Shown here: positions 11,969 through 25,600 of the stretch, one piece after another
Position numbering within the stretch: position 1 is the first letter of the stretch
Layout of the letters: every line of letters starts with the position of its first letter
Source: Trileptium ribeirensis
Lineage: Eukaryota > Nematoda > Enoplea > Enoplida > Thoracostomopsidae
Assembly (NCBI GenBank): GCA_030248225.1
Contig: JASANE010004998.1
Span: forward strand, 1 to 64,000
Length of the DNA: 64,000 nucleotides
Direction: 5' to 3'
Notes under the pieces: model-generated
The model's database searches: none
What the model was told of the DNA's origin: nothing
Seen by the model: only the letters and a program-made list of their open reading frames with translations
Translations under genes and position numbers: made by a program

Positions 11969-14727
11969 CTAGTCTAAATTACGTGAATGCTTTAGAAAAT
12001 GTGAAAAGTTCATATTTTTTATTTGTGACTTAAACATGCTAACTGTTCTAGCGGTAACAACAGGTTTCTCGTTATGTAAGATAGGAAGCGAATTCCAAAC
12101 CGGAACGATGCGACTTGAAAAGTAAAATTTTCTAACATTTTTATTACAACGTTGAACGATAAGTTTCAAAGAATGACCCCTTGTCACGCCATTGTTAAGC
12201 AAGAAAAAATCAGAGAAATCCAAACAAATATCACGATGTACAATTTTATAACAGTACACAAGGTCAATATGCAATCTACGAAGTTCAAGGGGTTGTAGTT
12301 TCAAACAAGATAATCTATTTGAATAAGATACCATCTCATACCTTAACCTAACAAACAGCCTACGAGTAAAGTATCTTTGAACTGATTCTAGCTTATCGAT
12401 GTCTTTCAGAAGATACGGATTCCAAACTACAGAGCAATATTCCAATATTGGCAGGACATAGGCTTTATATGCTGTTAGCATAACATCCTTGTCTGCCTTG
12501 ACGAAACATCGAAACAACATGTTAAGAACCTTATACGACTGTTTGCAGACGTTTGAAACATGCGTAGACGGCTTGAGATCGGAACAAAATGTTGCACCCA
12601 AATCTTTATATATACATTCTACTTCAAATACATTGTTTTCTAACGAGTAATCTTTCAAAACGGAATGTGTTCCATAGCGAATACAAAATGATTTATGCGG
12701 AGCTATGCTGAGTTGCCATTTATGGGACCAATCAAAACAAGAATCAATGGCTTCTTGCAATATCATAGCATCGGATATACATGAAATCGATTTATAAATT
12801 TTAACATCATAAGCAAATATTTTAACACAAGCATCAGGTAAATCATTAATATAGATTAAAAACAGCAAAGGACCTAACACTGATCCCTGTGGGACTCCTG
12901 AAGTTATTTGACACTCAGTACTGTATTGAGAACCTATTTTAATACGTTGAAAACGATTCTGGAGAAACGAAGTAATCCACTTATAACAATGTCCACGAAT
13001 ACCTATGCTATAAACTTTTGACAATAGCTTAGAATGTGACACTGAATCAAATGCCTTGGAAAAGTCTAGATAAATTACATCAGTAGCCAATCCATTATCT
13101 ATTGTTTGTGTAAGATCATTTAGCAAGTGAAGGAGCTGCGTACACGTTGAATGATTTTTACGGAACCCAAACTGATGCTTTGTCAATATATTATTTTGTT
13201 CCAAAAACGTAGAAATTCTGTGTGCTAAAATTTTTTCCATAACCCGACAAGAAACACTAGTTAACGAGATCGGGCGATAATTTGATGCAATGGTCGGATC
13301 TGCTTTCTTAAATAGGGGCTTTATATCAGCTACTTTCCATGATCGCGGAACCTGACTATAATAAAAAGAAGAATTGAAAATATAACACAATGGAAAAGCA
13401 AGCTCATTATGCATAACTTTAAAAAATAAACTTGGTATATGATCAGGAGTGTGACTAGTTTTAGAAGGAAGCGCCTTCAATATCGAACTAATCTCATCAG
13501 GCAAAAACTGTATGTACTCTATGAAAAAAACTATTTTCTTCATTATTCGGAAGAGTACCGTCATCTATAGTATACACTCTTGAAAACTCTTTACTTATTA
13601 TTTCACACTTCTCAGACTGATCAAATATAAGAAATCCTTCTTCATTTCTGATAGGACCAATTTCGTCATTTTTAAAGCACCGATACTTGCTTGACATAGT
13701 CAAAAACTTTATTTATATTTCCCGAGGATAAAATTTTATCTTCTATATCTTGTGCATAATTATCAATTACTTGTTTACAATGAATTGAAAAATCCCGATA
13801 TTGCCTTTTACCATTAGTAGAATGTCTTGAGCGCCACAATTGTTTTTTCTTCGAAAGTAATTTACGTATATATCTAGGATAACGTTTTTTAGTAAAAGAT
13901 AAAGTTGAAACAGGCACAAAACAAACAAAAACATCATAAATAATAGAAAGAAAAGACTCCCACATGTCATCAACATTATTACAATGCTCAAATAATCCAA
14001 CCAAATTATATCTAAGCAAGAAATTTTTTATTCCTACTATGTCCATACGCTTGAAATTATATGTTCGGTAAATCTTTTCTTTGCAGCTGAATCCTACCAA
14101 CGAAAAATCAACACTAAAATGATCGCTAGTTGAAAAGTTATCACAACACAGAACATTACAAACATTTGTCGTGGCTGATGTTAACACTAGATCCAAAATA
14201 GTATTGCCTCTGGTATAAAAGTTTACTAGCTGTGTTAAACTTTGTTCAGCAGTAAAGTCAAGGAATCTCGTTGCTAACTCACCATTTGCAGTTTGACAAT
14301 TCCAGTCTATAGTTGGAAAATTTAAATCACCTACAATAGTGCACGGATAACAAACGTCACATAAATTATGCAGAAGTTCTATCAGATCTAAAAGATTGGC
14401 ATAGTCACTATTAGGCGGTCGGTAAACACACACCAACCTATGTGAGCTAGGTATATGTAAGTCTACGGCGACGGTTTCTAACGATCCCAGTTCACGACAT
14501 GAAATAGGCACATAATTAATAGAATCATGTAATACAATGGCAACTCCCCCTCCAACTCTATTTATTCTGTCTTGCCTGACCGCATAAAACTTGTTTGCAA
14601 GAAAAAGGGTTGAAGGACTGCCTTCGTCAAGCCAAGTTTCAGTAACTGTATAAACTAAATACTTAGATAAATTTAACATTGTTTGAAACTCAAACAGTTT
14701 ATTGTTTAAACTTCTGGCATTTAACAA
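11969..14727 (-). pseudogene. LINE ORF2: endonuclease plus reverse transcriptase, two frameshifts, catalytic site altered
   Basis: The endonuclease part (14727-13672) shows LNARSLNNK, VTETWL, GGGVAI, VGDLNFP and TSDHFSVDF, the order of the exonuclease/endonuclease/phosphatase fold. Frame changes near 13680 and near 13530 link it to the RT part (13564-11969). That part has PDHIPSLFFK, NYRPISLTS, FGFRKNHSTCTQL, YLDFSKAFDSV and GVPQGSVLGPLLF. The palm motif that should read FADD is FAYD at 12807-12818: the first catalytic aspartate has become tyrosine. A C-terminal region follows, with VWNSLP at its end. The element is therefore dead on three counts. Confidence 0.9.
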
Positions 14728-14768
14728 TTTACACGGTATAAGTCCACATTTGGTGTCACTTGCCCCTT

Positions 14769-15744
14769 TTACACGTTTCCCAAAAACGTTTTGGGATCAA
14801 ACACAAACGAATCGTCTTTATGACCACCAGTAAGCGCGCCTTCACTATTTTTAGTACAGTCGATGAACTTGACCACTTTTTCATATAACATAACATATTT
14901 CGAGAAGGAACTTTCAAGAGTTTTGTTGAGTTCATCGCACCTAGTGCGCAACTTGTTTACAAACTCCATTTGTTCACGCGACAAACTTCGCCGTATAAAA
15001 ACACCATCCCATGCAGAATCTTTTAGACGTTTGGCCTGTGACAAAATAGAGCGCTGACAAAAAGATGAGGCAAACTGTACCTTTAACAGTCTGGGCTTTG
15101 CATTTGGTCCTACACGTTTAGCTCCCATTCTAAAAACTTGTGTGATATTAGCACCGGAGTCTAAGAAAGAGCACATGTTTTTAACATTTGCAAAATCATT
15201 GTCTGTTTCTGGCAAGCCGATTATAACAGCGCTACGTCGTCGAAGATCATCTTCATTTTGTTGACTTAATTGTTCTACAGTTATAACCTTCGCTTCAGAA
15301 ACCGCGTTTTTTGCAGCAACTGCTGCCCACGACTGGAATTCATTTTGCGTTGGGATGACCGGCGTCTGATTTGACATTTCACTTACCACAGTTTTGAGGT
15401 CGTTCACAGTGTCATTTAATTTAGGCAAATCCTCCAACTTATTTTCAATCGCTTGAATTTTATCACTAACGTCAGCGACAACGCTAATATTAAACGTGGC
15501 TTTGGTATTATTTTCAAAGATTTTATTACAGCTGTCACAAAATACCTTAATACAGTCGAGATTGAGACAAGAAAAGTCTTTCAAGCCTTTGAGCTGACGT
15601 GCGAAGTGCAGCCATGCCTTACACATCGCGCACTGCACCGTATTGTTCTTTTTTATTGCAGATTTTACAAACAGCAGACGAGTTTACAGAAGCACTATCG
15701 ATTGAACCAGACCGGCTCAACCGAGAAGCCCTTTTTTCACTCAT
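14769..15744 (-). pseudogene. LINE ORF1 (nucleic-acid-binding chaperone type), frameshifted
   Basis: The start codon is probably at 15744. The first 30 or so residues (MSEKRASRLSRS...) are followed by CKICNKK and then a frame change in an A run near 15645-15655. The frame continues with C-x2-C-x4-H and further Cys pairs, a PHD/zinc-finger-like pattern. The middle is hydrophilic and probably helical. The second half has VIIGLPE, then FRMGAKRV, then LKVQFASSF, the order seen in RRM-like ORF1 proteins of CR1/L2-type elements. Mature ORF1 proteins of this type bind the element's RNA. The stop at 14769 lies just before ORF2. Confidence 0.75.
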
Positions 15745-15760
15745 GAAAATTATTAATTTA

Positions 15761-16557
15761 TTTATTTGATAAATTAGACTGCTAAGTAATTAGACTCTGA
15801 ATGCAATTGGGTTAAAACCCATGCGTATATCTTACATACATAGTAGAGAAGTGTGTGCTAGAGATACATATATAGTAGAGAAGTGTATGTATGATGCGTG
15901 TACTAAAAATTATAAGTAAACGAAAAGTAAACTAAAAGTGATTGACGGGTGATTTTTTAGGGATGCATTCAGAGAAAACGTTCCAGCGGGGGCGCCCCTT
16001 AATATTTGTATGATAAAAAGCCGGAGACCATTCGTTAAATCGTACCAAAAGCAATTGGGGTCGTTAACTTTTAACTAGTGAAAGGGCCGCAGGTCGATTG
16101 TTAACTAGAGCGTGAACCGGCCGAACTCTCTCATGCTCTAGTATAAAACTAAAATAAACGGCATTGATAGGCCCTAGCGAAATGCGGAAGATATGTATCG
16201 GCTATAACTGCTGTGTAGTGTGGGAAGGATAGCGGAGAGTATATAGGTATATACATCGCCTGTTTGCAAATGCAATGTCAGAAAAACTTGAATTTAAACG
16301 CTACTCCAGCCGCCATTTCAGATAAGCTTCTTTTCACATCTTTTCGTCTTGGCTTTAATCCATAACTGATTGTTTAACATTTCTTCGTTTCAACTACGGT
16401 GTGTTTTGTGTCTGTTGCTTTAGTCAATAAATAGTACCTAGCTAGTGCGTTCTTTTTCATTAGATTTCAAGCTTTTCTGTTTACACTAGATTAAGCTTTT
16501 TAGTGCACATTTTATACGTACGTTTGTTAGAAATACAAGTTATATAAACCAAAAATT
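15761..16557. other. Divergent spacer between LINE 5' end and hnRNP K start; likely promoter and 5' UTR
   Basis: The spacer includes a local repeat, ATAGTAGAGAAGTGTRTG, at about 15841 and 15872. It also includes GCCGCCATTTC at 16309-16319, a match to the YY1-type element found in many housekeeping promoters. No clear TATA box sits at a credible distance from the ATG. The start site of transcription cannot be fixed from sequence. Confidence 0.35.
16308..16319 (+). promoter_or_regulatory. Candidate YY1-like promoter element
   Basis: AGCCGCCATTTC matches the reverse complement of the YY1 core (ATGGCGGC). It lies about 240 bp upstream of the hnRNP K ATG. Such sites near start sites are common in animal housekeeping genes. 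The assignment rests on motif match only. Confidence 0.25.
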
Positions 16558-16647
16558 ATGAAGCGTCGCTTTGACAATTTCCCGTCTGGCGGAAAGAAAT
16601 ATCGACAAACTTCCGAAGCCGAGCTTAAACTACTCATTCATAGTAAA
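16558..16647 (+). CDS. HNRNPK: hnRNP K exon 1 (start, beginning of KH1)
   Basis: It encodes 30 residues, [12 protein letters not shown] to LLIHSK, and the donor is AAA|GTAAGC. The basic KRRF..GGKKYR stretch resembles the KRP..KRS nuclear-localisation region at the vertebrate N terminus. LKLLIHSK is the first strand of KH1. The ATG is the first in this frame before the KH homology. It ends in phase 0. Confidence 0.88.
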
Positions 16648-19600
16648 GTAAGCAATGGTTATTATATATGTTTTGAATATACGAGCTGTGGGTATGAATT
16701 CATCAGCATGGACTAATTTTTAACAAATCTAATTATGTTATAATTCTCTTAAATTTAGCGTACCGCTACTATCGATATTTTTGAATATGGAAACTGTCTT
16801 CGAGCTCCTGCCACCGTTTTACTGGTCCCTCAAGTATTTTGTGATGACGTTATAGAAGCGTGTACACACGAACCTGCTATAAACAGAACTCAATACTTTT
16901 TGACAAAGGGGTGGCTTTCGGATCACGGCTCTGACCCCGAGTTCGTGGAAGGTGGGTGTTACAACAACATAGTTTATTACCAGGTCAATGGGGACAAGTA
17001 TTTTTTATTACTTTATTCATATCGAAAATGGAGACCGACTTCCGTGCAAAATTCAGTCATAGAAAGGTACAACTTTATTGATATGTATATTTTGTCAGAA
17101 TAGCCTTTTTGAGCTAGGAGCCAAAGGTTAAAAAATCTCGCAAAACATATTTTTTACTAGTGAAGCTCGCTTGCGAGCTAGAATTCGAGTTGTGAGAACA
17201 ATTCCCCGAAGCACAAGTGTGAAAAATATTTGCCACACAATATTTTTGACACTCGCAATGAGCTTGTCGGCCCAGAAAACACCATATCCGACACTAAACC
17301 CAACAGTAAACACACTTTCATGTGCTTTTCCCACGACTTGTCACCAAAAATTTCGAAAACGTCATTGTTTTTATGCCAAGTATGAACCAGAAGTGTAAAA
17401 AATATTTGCCTAACGATGTTTTAACACTTGCAATGAGTTTATCTGCCCAGGAAAGCCCATATAAGACACTAAAAACACATTTAGGTGCATTTCCCACGCT
17501 TTTCACCAAATATGAAATTTGGCGCCAACTATAAGCTTATAGACTCCAGATTGGGAAGTAGTTGAAAAACTTGTTATATATATATATCATTGGAAAGCCG
17601 TGGTAAAGCTACATGGAATAGGCCTATTAGTTTGCGGATACCTCGTGTACTTATTGAGAAAAGTCTCAAAAACTGGAGGGGGTGCCCGAAAAATGGGCCA
17701 AAATGACGTCATTTTGCCCCATAACTTTTCTCACGGCAAAAAATTCAAAAATCGGGCTCCGTCACTACACCTAAATCGACCATTGCGGTTCGAATGATCC
17801 AAAATCCGCCCAACCGTTATCGAGATCCAGGTGCGACGCACACACAGACGGGACCTCCTCAAAACCCCTCCAGAGCCAAAATTGTAAATTCTCGTTCCAC
17901 TCGAATTCAACTAAGTAAGTTTATTTTTGTTCATTGTGTGAAAAAGCAATCATATATTTATTAGCATGTGATAGTGCTTTTTACAACGTAAAATCACTCT
18001 TCTCAGATTATTTTTCTTTTAAATAGTAATTTTAAAAGTTTTCGGCTGTTTCATCATTGGAACAAGAAGTAAACTGACCTACGGTATCCATATGACTCTT
18101 ATGGCTGTTGCGTTTCTATTACACTTAATTAAAATTTCTTTAAAGTATTGCTAGTGTATCATTGCTATCTCTGGGTTTCAAGAGGGCTCAGGGAGCCGAG
18201 CTTGGATCGTCAAAATGACCAGTAAGCCCAGTGTGACAACTCTCGCTTTGGATTTCCTCGTATTGCTAGTTATTTATTGTGCGCTAAATATTTTGAAAGA
18301 AATTTTTTCTAATGCTATGACAGTATTACGTATATAAAAGGTATATATGTGCGACAGATTGGTAGTATATATACCTGAAAATATGTAAATGAATATGTAG
18401 CATTTAGAGCAAATATATATATCTTCTACTAACCTTCTCTAGAAAACGAAAGGCAGGCTGTGACAGCCCAGCAGTTGTTGCAGTGTGATAGAAAGTTATA
18501 ATACAATATATACTTTCACATCATAATAACATTTAACATTTTTCGAGTACGTACAAGCGTGAATAAAACTTTGTGTTTCGTATAACATTGATGTATTTGA
18601 GGCATAACTCATTCTTAATCTGGTTGATGATGCATATATAATTTCAAACACAGGTCTTTTTCATATCACTCGTTTTCAGAACGTAGTGCAACGTAGTGGA
18701 GATTGTGTGTTGCAGGGGCGAAAGCGGAATCAGAGGTCAAAATTAGGGTTTTTATTTCATTTTAATAGGTACCCATCACGGAAGCAAGGTTATTTTTATC
18801 TTAAGTTTCGAATTTTTTCTCTGGTTGGTTTTATTTCACAGTAAACTGATGAATGCCGATGCACTTTTTGTTTTGGATGAATGTCGATGCACTTTTTGTT
18901 TTTCGATTAAGGCTCCGGTTCTGGAGGTTTGAGGTATGGCATCCCTGTGGTTCTTCCACCCAAAATTAAAATTTTATTCTGACGGCATGGGCAGCTGAAA
19001 ACTGGCTTGGGTGTTTTAGGGCATGGTAAAGTCATTGTCGATGTTGGTTTTCTCTGCGACATATAATTCCACATTGATTAAGCAAGCATGGCGCCCCCCA
19101 TGTTTTCTCGACTCAAAATTGCAATTTTTATTACAACGTCCTGGGAGGCTGATGTTTTGCACTTGGATGGTTTTCGGGCGTGAGAATCATATTGCCGGTG
19201 TTATTTTTGCTTAATTTCTGCGGTATTGTGTAATATTCGCTTATAGCATACCGGCGTACGCTATCGAGAGCTGATTGGCTGTGCACGCAGAAGGCGTAGG
19301 TGTACCTATGCTTCACCACGTTCTGCAATCTCGATGCAGTTAATAATTTCAGTTTGAGTATGTGACAAATTTAGTTTATATAAACTGGTATTTAGTTTCG
19401 TATATAAACTGTATTTCTTATAGGCAGCTGGAGCAGTGATTGGTAAAGGCGGCGAAAATATTAAGCGAATTCGTGAAACGGTACGTTTTTGAAGAATATT
19501 TTACCTACCATCAGTTAGTTTTAGTTGGTGTTCAAATGACTTCTCGGCGCTTAGCGTTAAACCCCAACAATTTTACTTCGATCACCGTCTAGATTGGATA

Positions 19601-22600
19601 TATATGACTTAAATAGCTACTGTGCTGCTCGTAATGCGGGTTATAACACCGTTTTAGAATTGAAAGCTAATCATACGCAAGCAATGATGGGACCAATTTC
19701 TTCTAGAGGTACCTCAATAAGAGCGGCTGAGCATTAAAGTAATTGAAATAGTTTTTTATCATATCACCATCAGAAACAGTGAATTGTTAATAAATATATT
19801 TTACTTCCAGTTCCTGTAATGTATTTATTGATTTTAAAAAATTTTCAACGAGGGCAACCTTTGAACGTTTCGCCGAACCAAGGTTAATACGTCTGCCTGG
19901 GTGTAAAAATATATGTCCGTCTCAGCGCCTTCAACAGAAGAGCATTTTGTGATTCCTAAATACGGTCTAAATTTCACTCAAAAGTTATGGCGGAGTTTGT
20001 CGACTGGCAGTAGTAAAATATTGTCAGCAGTTGATTTGATATGGCTACACAGCGTTCTATTTTTAACCCTGTCTGTGTAACAGCAGGTAAATCAAGATTC
20101 CGTCGAAAGACTGAAGTTCTGCGGATTAATGATGGTTGCGGACCGGGCAGCGGTGTGTTTCGCGGCTTTAAAATTTGTCGGTCCTGACCACAGTTTAAAT
20201 TTGTTCGACCAGAACAACTATTTATTAGTGTAGTGGGAATTGTGTTACTTTTAGTTGGCTAACTTTTAACTCATACTTTTTCCAAATTGAATATTGTTCG
20301 GATAAGTGTTTGCAATGTAGTTATAGTGAAGCACTGTAGGATGATTATACAATATATAGGTACGGATTCGAAATTTTTGAAGATTGTGCTACATGTGCAT
20401 GTTTGTCTTAAAAATCTGGTACTTGGTTACTACATGTGGTCGTTTGTTAGAAGTTTACTTAAAGAAATTGTTTATATATGGAAATTTTTTTGCGAGAGAA
20501 CATTTCTGCCCCAAACATTTTAAAAATATTGTTTTATCATATTCTGGGTTCTCTAAACTAGCAGTCTGCACGAGAGCTGGTAATGAATGGTTAGTAGTAT
20601 TTCAATCGATATATTTTCTGGGCCCTATGTTTACATAGGACTGACCTCATGTAAAATAGTTCTTTGGGGAAACGACGCATATATATGACTTCATTTGCTG
20701 TAACTTTTGCCAGGGATATTAATAGAGCCACTCCTAATTTGGAATTGCTTGTGCTTGACTTAGGTAGGGGCTCCGAAATATACATACGAATTTTCAAAAT
20801 TTCTTGGTCTTATTTCAGAAACATTTTTTGGAAAAACAATTGTCGAGGTGTTTTTAAACATGAGAAACAAAAATATTTGTTATGGGAGTCTAAAATTCTG
20901 CCAGGGCATATGTTATAGTCCAGGTGAAACCTCTAATATACCGGTATAACCTCTAATAAAAATATCTGAGAACGGGTTGAGTAAGAATCTGTTAATCATT
21001 GACATTGTAGTGTCTGCTTTGCCCTAAATTTTCTGGAGATCCACTCCATGGGGATCTTTGTATATGTAATGTTTACTATTAAAGCAACTTGTGGATACTC
21101 GAGTAATATTTGGAAAATCATTTCTGTCAAGCTCGTCTGTGCTGTACTTCTTACAACCAATCAGTAAACTAAATGGGAGCTTGTATCATGTGCGTTTTTC
21201 GGCCGATCTTCAGCTTCAGAGCTAACCATCACATGGTCGGTAGATGAAGATTGGGAGAAACCATCCTAATGTTGCGAATAAATAGATCTGAGTGCGGCAT
21301 TCGTTTAGTACAGGAGTGGTTTTTACCAATAAATGTACCTGTGTACTAGCGGTAGGGTTTCTTTTTCACAAAATTGCACCAGTTCCTAATGGTTTTCTTT
21401 TATTATCCCGTTTTCTTTTATTGCTGCCCGTTATTGATACTTGATATTTAAAATATAGGCAGTTTAGCAATCTTTTGGGGTGCGCTAGCAGTACTTTCAC
21501 CCACCTTGTTTTTCCACTCGAACTGGCCAGATTTGGAAATTACTATGGTGATGAATTTTGTATTGTTGATTACTGGTTTGTATATGCTTATAATAGATGT
21601 GTGTTACCCAGTTGGGGATATTGTTCTCTTTCATATTTCGTCCGTCCACCGTCCAATGACCATGTCCGTATCCAATATGAAAACGCCGATGACTCGACAC
21701 CAATGAATTCGCGGTTACTGCAATCCGTGTTGTTCCGTGTACCTCCGTGTCCGAGGGAAAACACAACGGCTCACCAAACAATTGTCCGTGTCTCTCTGGT
21801 TGTGGTTTATTGTAATATGGTCAATGCCTAAAACAAACTTTGGCTGATAAACGTTTTTATCGCGGCTATCTGTATATAATTACCGCATTTGATCTTGACC
21901 ACAAACCATTGAGCATGACACGGGCACCAATTTGCTGGTCTGTCTTCTATTATCCGCTTTGACGCTTCAGTTTGAAGGCGTTCAGATTAGCATTCCCGAC
22001 AGTAACAGCCCAGACCGGTATGCCCTTTTTCTTGTTGCTTATCTTAATTTTCTATTTTAACAACTGTACCGCTACGAATCATCTGTTTTCACTGCTAAAT
22101 TTTGTGTTATGGTTTCGCTAAATACCTATTTGCAACACCTGAAGCGTTTCGACCGACACTACCAAGTGCGCAGCTGGCTTCTCCAACCTACCAAAATAGC
22201 ACACAGAGGACCATAAAAATTGTAGCTGTCAAAAAGGTCAAATTTGTTGTAATTTTACTGGCTGCGTTTATGAACATATAACCAGAGAAATTTTTAGTTA
22301 TGTTTGATACTGTAAGAAATTTGGAAATCGCATATTTTAGGCGAACAATGAAAAATCTGCTACTTTTTGACGAACAGGGAGCACCTGAGGAGAAGCCAAA
22401 ATTTACCAGGGGCACGAACTGGGGGATAACCTGGGACCATCTCCCCTCTATTTGGAGAAGCCTATTGGTTGACGGAAGTGAAATCGACTTGTGCACAATG
22501 TGCGAACTGGTGTATTGTCAATTTTTAGCATCAGAATCTGGCGATAAACACATATTTAGAATTATATTTGTCTTTTCTAACTCGCTTGTCAAAGCTGTGT

Positions 22601-25600
22601 TGATCCGAAAATTTAGTTATATATATGTCATGTACCAATTTAAATATGTTTCTACTGAAACTTTTTCAAAACTTGATACGCTTTTTAAGTGTGAGATGAG
22701 GGGTAGTTGTACTTAGTCAAATATGTCGATGCGTACTTGGCGAATGTAAATTAGCAGTGTTCTCGAGTTGTATTTACAGATTGTTCTTTTCTAACCTCTC
22801 CATGGTACCAAAATTTTACCTGGTGGTCTCTAGGTCTAACTTTAGGGAACAGCAGCACGTGGTGGCAAATCGTCTCAGCTTAGCGGGGCTTCGTTATAGG
22901 GGCCGACCTGTATTATCCTCGAGCCCCCGTGAGACCCGGAATTTTTTTTGCTGGAAACTAAATTTTCGGCAACTTGTTTTCCAAAAATCTCAAATTTCCT
23001 CCACCTTCAAGGAGCCGGAGCCACTTGTATTTGGATTTTGTCGTGTTTTTGTTTTAAAATATTTATAGGTGTATCATTGTTTTTTGCATATATATACCTG
23101 CTGAAACTGTGAATATTTCTTGGGCCGTACTTCATTTTATTTAAATAGTGGTATTGAGTTTTGTTAGGACCATCAGTTTTTGATGTCAACATCACCTTGG
23201 GTTGTCGTCGAAATCCTAGGCGCCCCTCTGTGGAAAGGCTTGCCTTAAGAATATAATTGTTAAGTTGAAACCAAAGTCCCTGCCGCCCTCTATTTTCATC
23301 ATAAAGCCTTGTCAGTCTTTGGTTACATTGCTACATGATTTGATTCAGATAAAAATTTCAATGAATATTTTATTGTTAATACTATAAACGTTGCCACGGA
23401 ACAGTAATCCTTTGTTCTGTTTTCAGCGTTTTAACGGTTGGCGCGTCTGACTACAACAAAATTGTGGATGTAACTCGAGATCTGATTGACCGCTTAGACG
23501 AGGTGTGTTTTTGTATTTGTTGCGAGTTAATAAGTTTAACTGTTGGATTGGAAACCCTAGATCACTTCAAACATTAATTTGTTACCGCTGATACATTTGT
23601 TTTGAAGTTTTTAACGCCAACACAATAGCACCAGCATCGGAATGAGCTTAGATTCAACATAGAAAATGGTGGTTAGAACTCCATACATGCCGTATGGCTG
23701 TAAAATAACCAATTCTTTATCCGTAGCTATTTTTGTAGATGATCAAGAAGTAAGATAGCTAGTAACTATATGTTGTGGAAACGGAATGAGCGAGGTTCCT
23801 CAAATAGCGTTCAATTGGAAAAAAATCTTTTCTCCGTTGATCGCCGTATAACTCTTCAGCTTACTGGATTTTCGCAAAATTTTTAATACAGCGCGTAATC
23901 AAATATAATTGGGCATCTAACATTGTTTTCTAACAATGATTTCATACTTAAATTTTTACAAGAACCTTAACAATTTAACTATGTGGACTGACCTGTCCAC
24001 AGTAGGGGGTGCCTCCTCACTTTCAAAATAACCCCATGTCTGTCCACTCCAAACTCGGCAGAAACCCCCACGCTAAATATATATAAATTCAAATCCCAGT
24101 TAAATCCAAAAATGTCTGTAAATCTGTGTTTTTGTTTGCAAATTGTTTTTAAAACTACCACTATTTATAATGCTAAAACATGGTTTTATAGCTTCAACAT
24201 GCATTCGTGGCACTAAAACAACAAGTAGATATGGGAATATTTTATTTGTCCCCCAGTTTTGAAATGTTCCTCGAGAATGAACATGGGGCGTCCCCGAAGT
24301 TCGCCGACTTTTCGGAGGATTGTGGACAGTCCAGCTTTAATTTTGGCCAGATGGAGTCACCCAGCGTTATAGGTAATAACTCTTGTCAGAGTATCGGATG
24401 GAAAAAAGGAGAACGCCATAAAGAATAATTCCCTCGTCGAGAACTGCAACTTTACTGTTATGCTATGAGCCAAAGTTAAGCATTCCCCCTGTAAGTAAAA
24501 GTGAAATTTGTTGTTTCATTGTTTTAATCCCAGATTTGATGTGTTATTAAATCTAAGGTACGGCATTGGAGTAAAACTGGTAAATTTTGCTACTTTTTAA
24601 TTTGTCAGAAGGAACCTTGTGTTGTCAAAGAATGCTTAATGCAGGAAGCTACTCTAAAAGTACGCTTGAATATGGTAGGGAGTGTTGTATAGTTACTGCA
24701 ACTGTACTGCTTGTATTGTTCGTCCGGTTTCGCTAACGACTTACACATACAGCACCAAGGAACTTTCATACACTATGAGAAAGCGGATTTGTTATCAAAA
24801 AATATTCTAAGCTTCTGGCTAGTCCAAACTTCGGAAATTTATCCGGGGGGCCCCCGGATCACCTGCCGGGGATGCCTGATTTTGCATGGGGCCAATTTTT
24901 TGCCGGATTTTGTAGCGTTTAGACGTTAATTTTTCTCAGCAGGGGGCACCTCTGTTTTGCCGTAGGGCAGCCGAAAATGCCATCCCCCACTTTGGACTAG
25001 CCAAAGCTTTAAGCTATTAGTCGATTTTACGATGTCATTATGTACCCTTTTCAGGTAAATCAAGCCCGACTTGGTGGTAATAACAGTGAGCTTCGTGTTA
25101 TTGTTCACGCAAGCGTTGCCGGCGCGGTTATTGGTCGCGGCGGATCGAAGATTAAGGAATTGCGAGAGGTATGTTAAACCCTAGTAGGGTTCATTTTTGC
25201 AAGGCTTCCCGTTTAAAGTGATGTTAATGTATAACATCATAGACCCGTACCGGGACCGCTCCATTAATGAACGCATTCAATTGTACCTAAAAATTGTGCG
25301 GAATCCAAGCAGACTAGTTTTTTTATACACTGCAATATCTATCCATGTCCTTCTAGTCCGTTGTGAAGTTTGTATTTTATCATCACTATACAAAAACCAA
25401 ACTAGCAAGAACAAACGGTATTAAGCTGCTATGGTTGGGTTGGACTGACAGGTGCCTCAATTCTGTCTTGGTAGGCTGTCCTACGTTGTGGTGTGGGCGA
25501 TTGATAGCTGCGTCAATGGTGTAAGTTTACAGAAATACTACCGCTTTATGACGACGTGCATGAACTAGATTTTGGAATTGTAGAGCCCGCTCATGTAGCT

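Larger units (their letters stand above)
11760..15760 (-). mobile_element. CR1/Jockey-like non-LTR retrotransposon, full-length but inactive
   Basis: In minus-strand order: ORF1 with a cysteine-rich N terminus and an RRM/transposase-22-like region, then ORF2 with an apurinic-type endonuclease and a reverse transcriptase, then an AT-rich 3' region. No RNase H domain follows the RT, which fits the CR1/Jockey group. At least three frameshifts and a substituted catalytic aspartate make it non-functional. The 5' end lies about 0.8 kb from the start codon of the divergent hnRNP K gene. Both outer limits are approximate because I found no clear target-site duplication. Confidence 0.85.

Noticed and set aside
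22300..22716. 138-codon plus-strand frame in hnRNP K intron 3
   Set aside because: Its sequence shows no recognisable domain, and no splice pair would join it in frame between exons 3 and 4.
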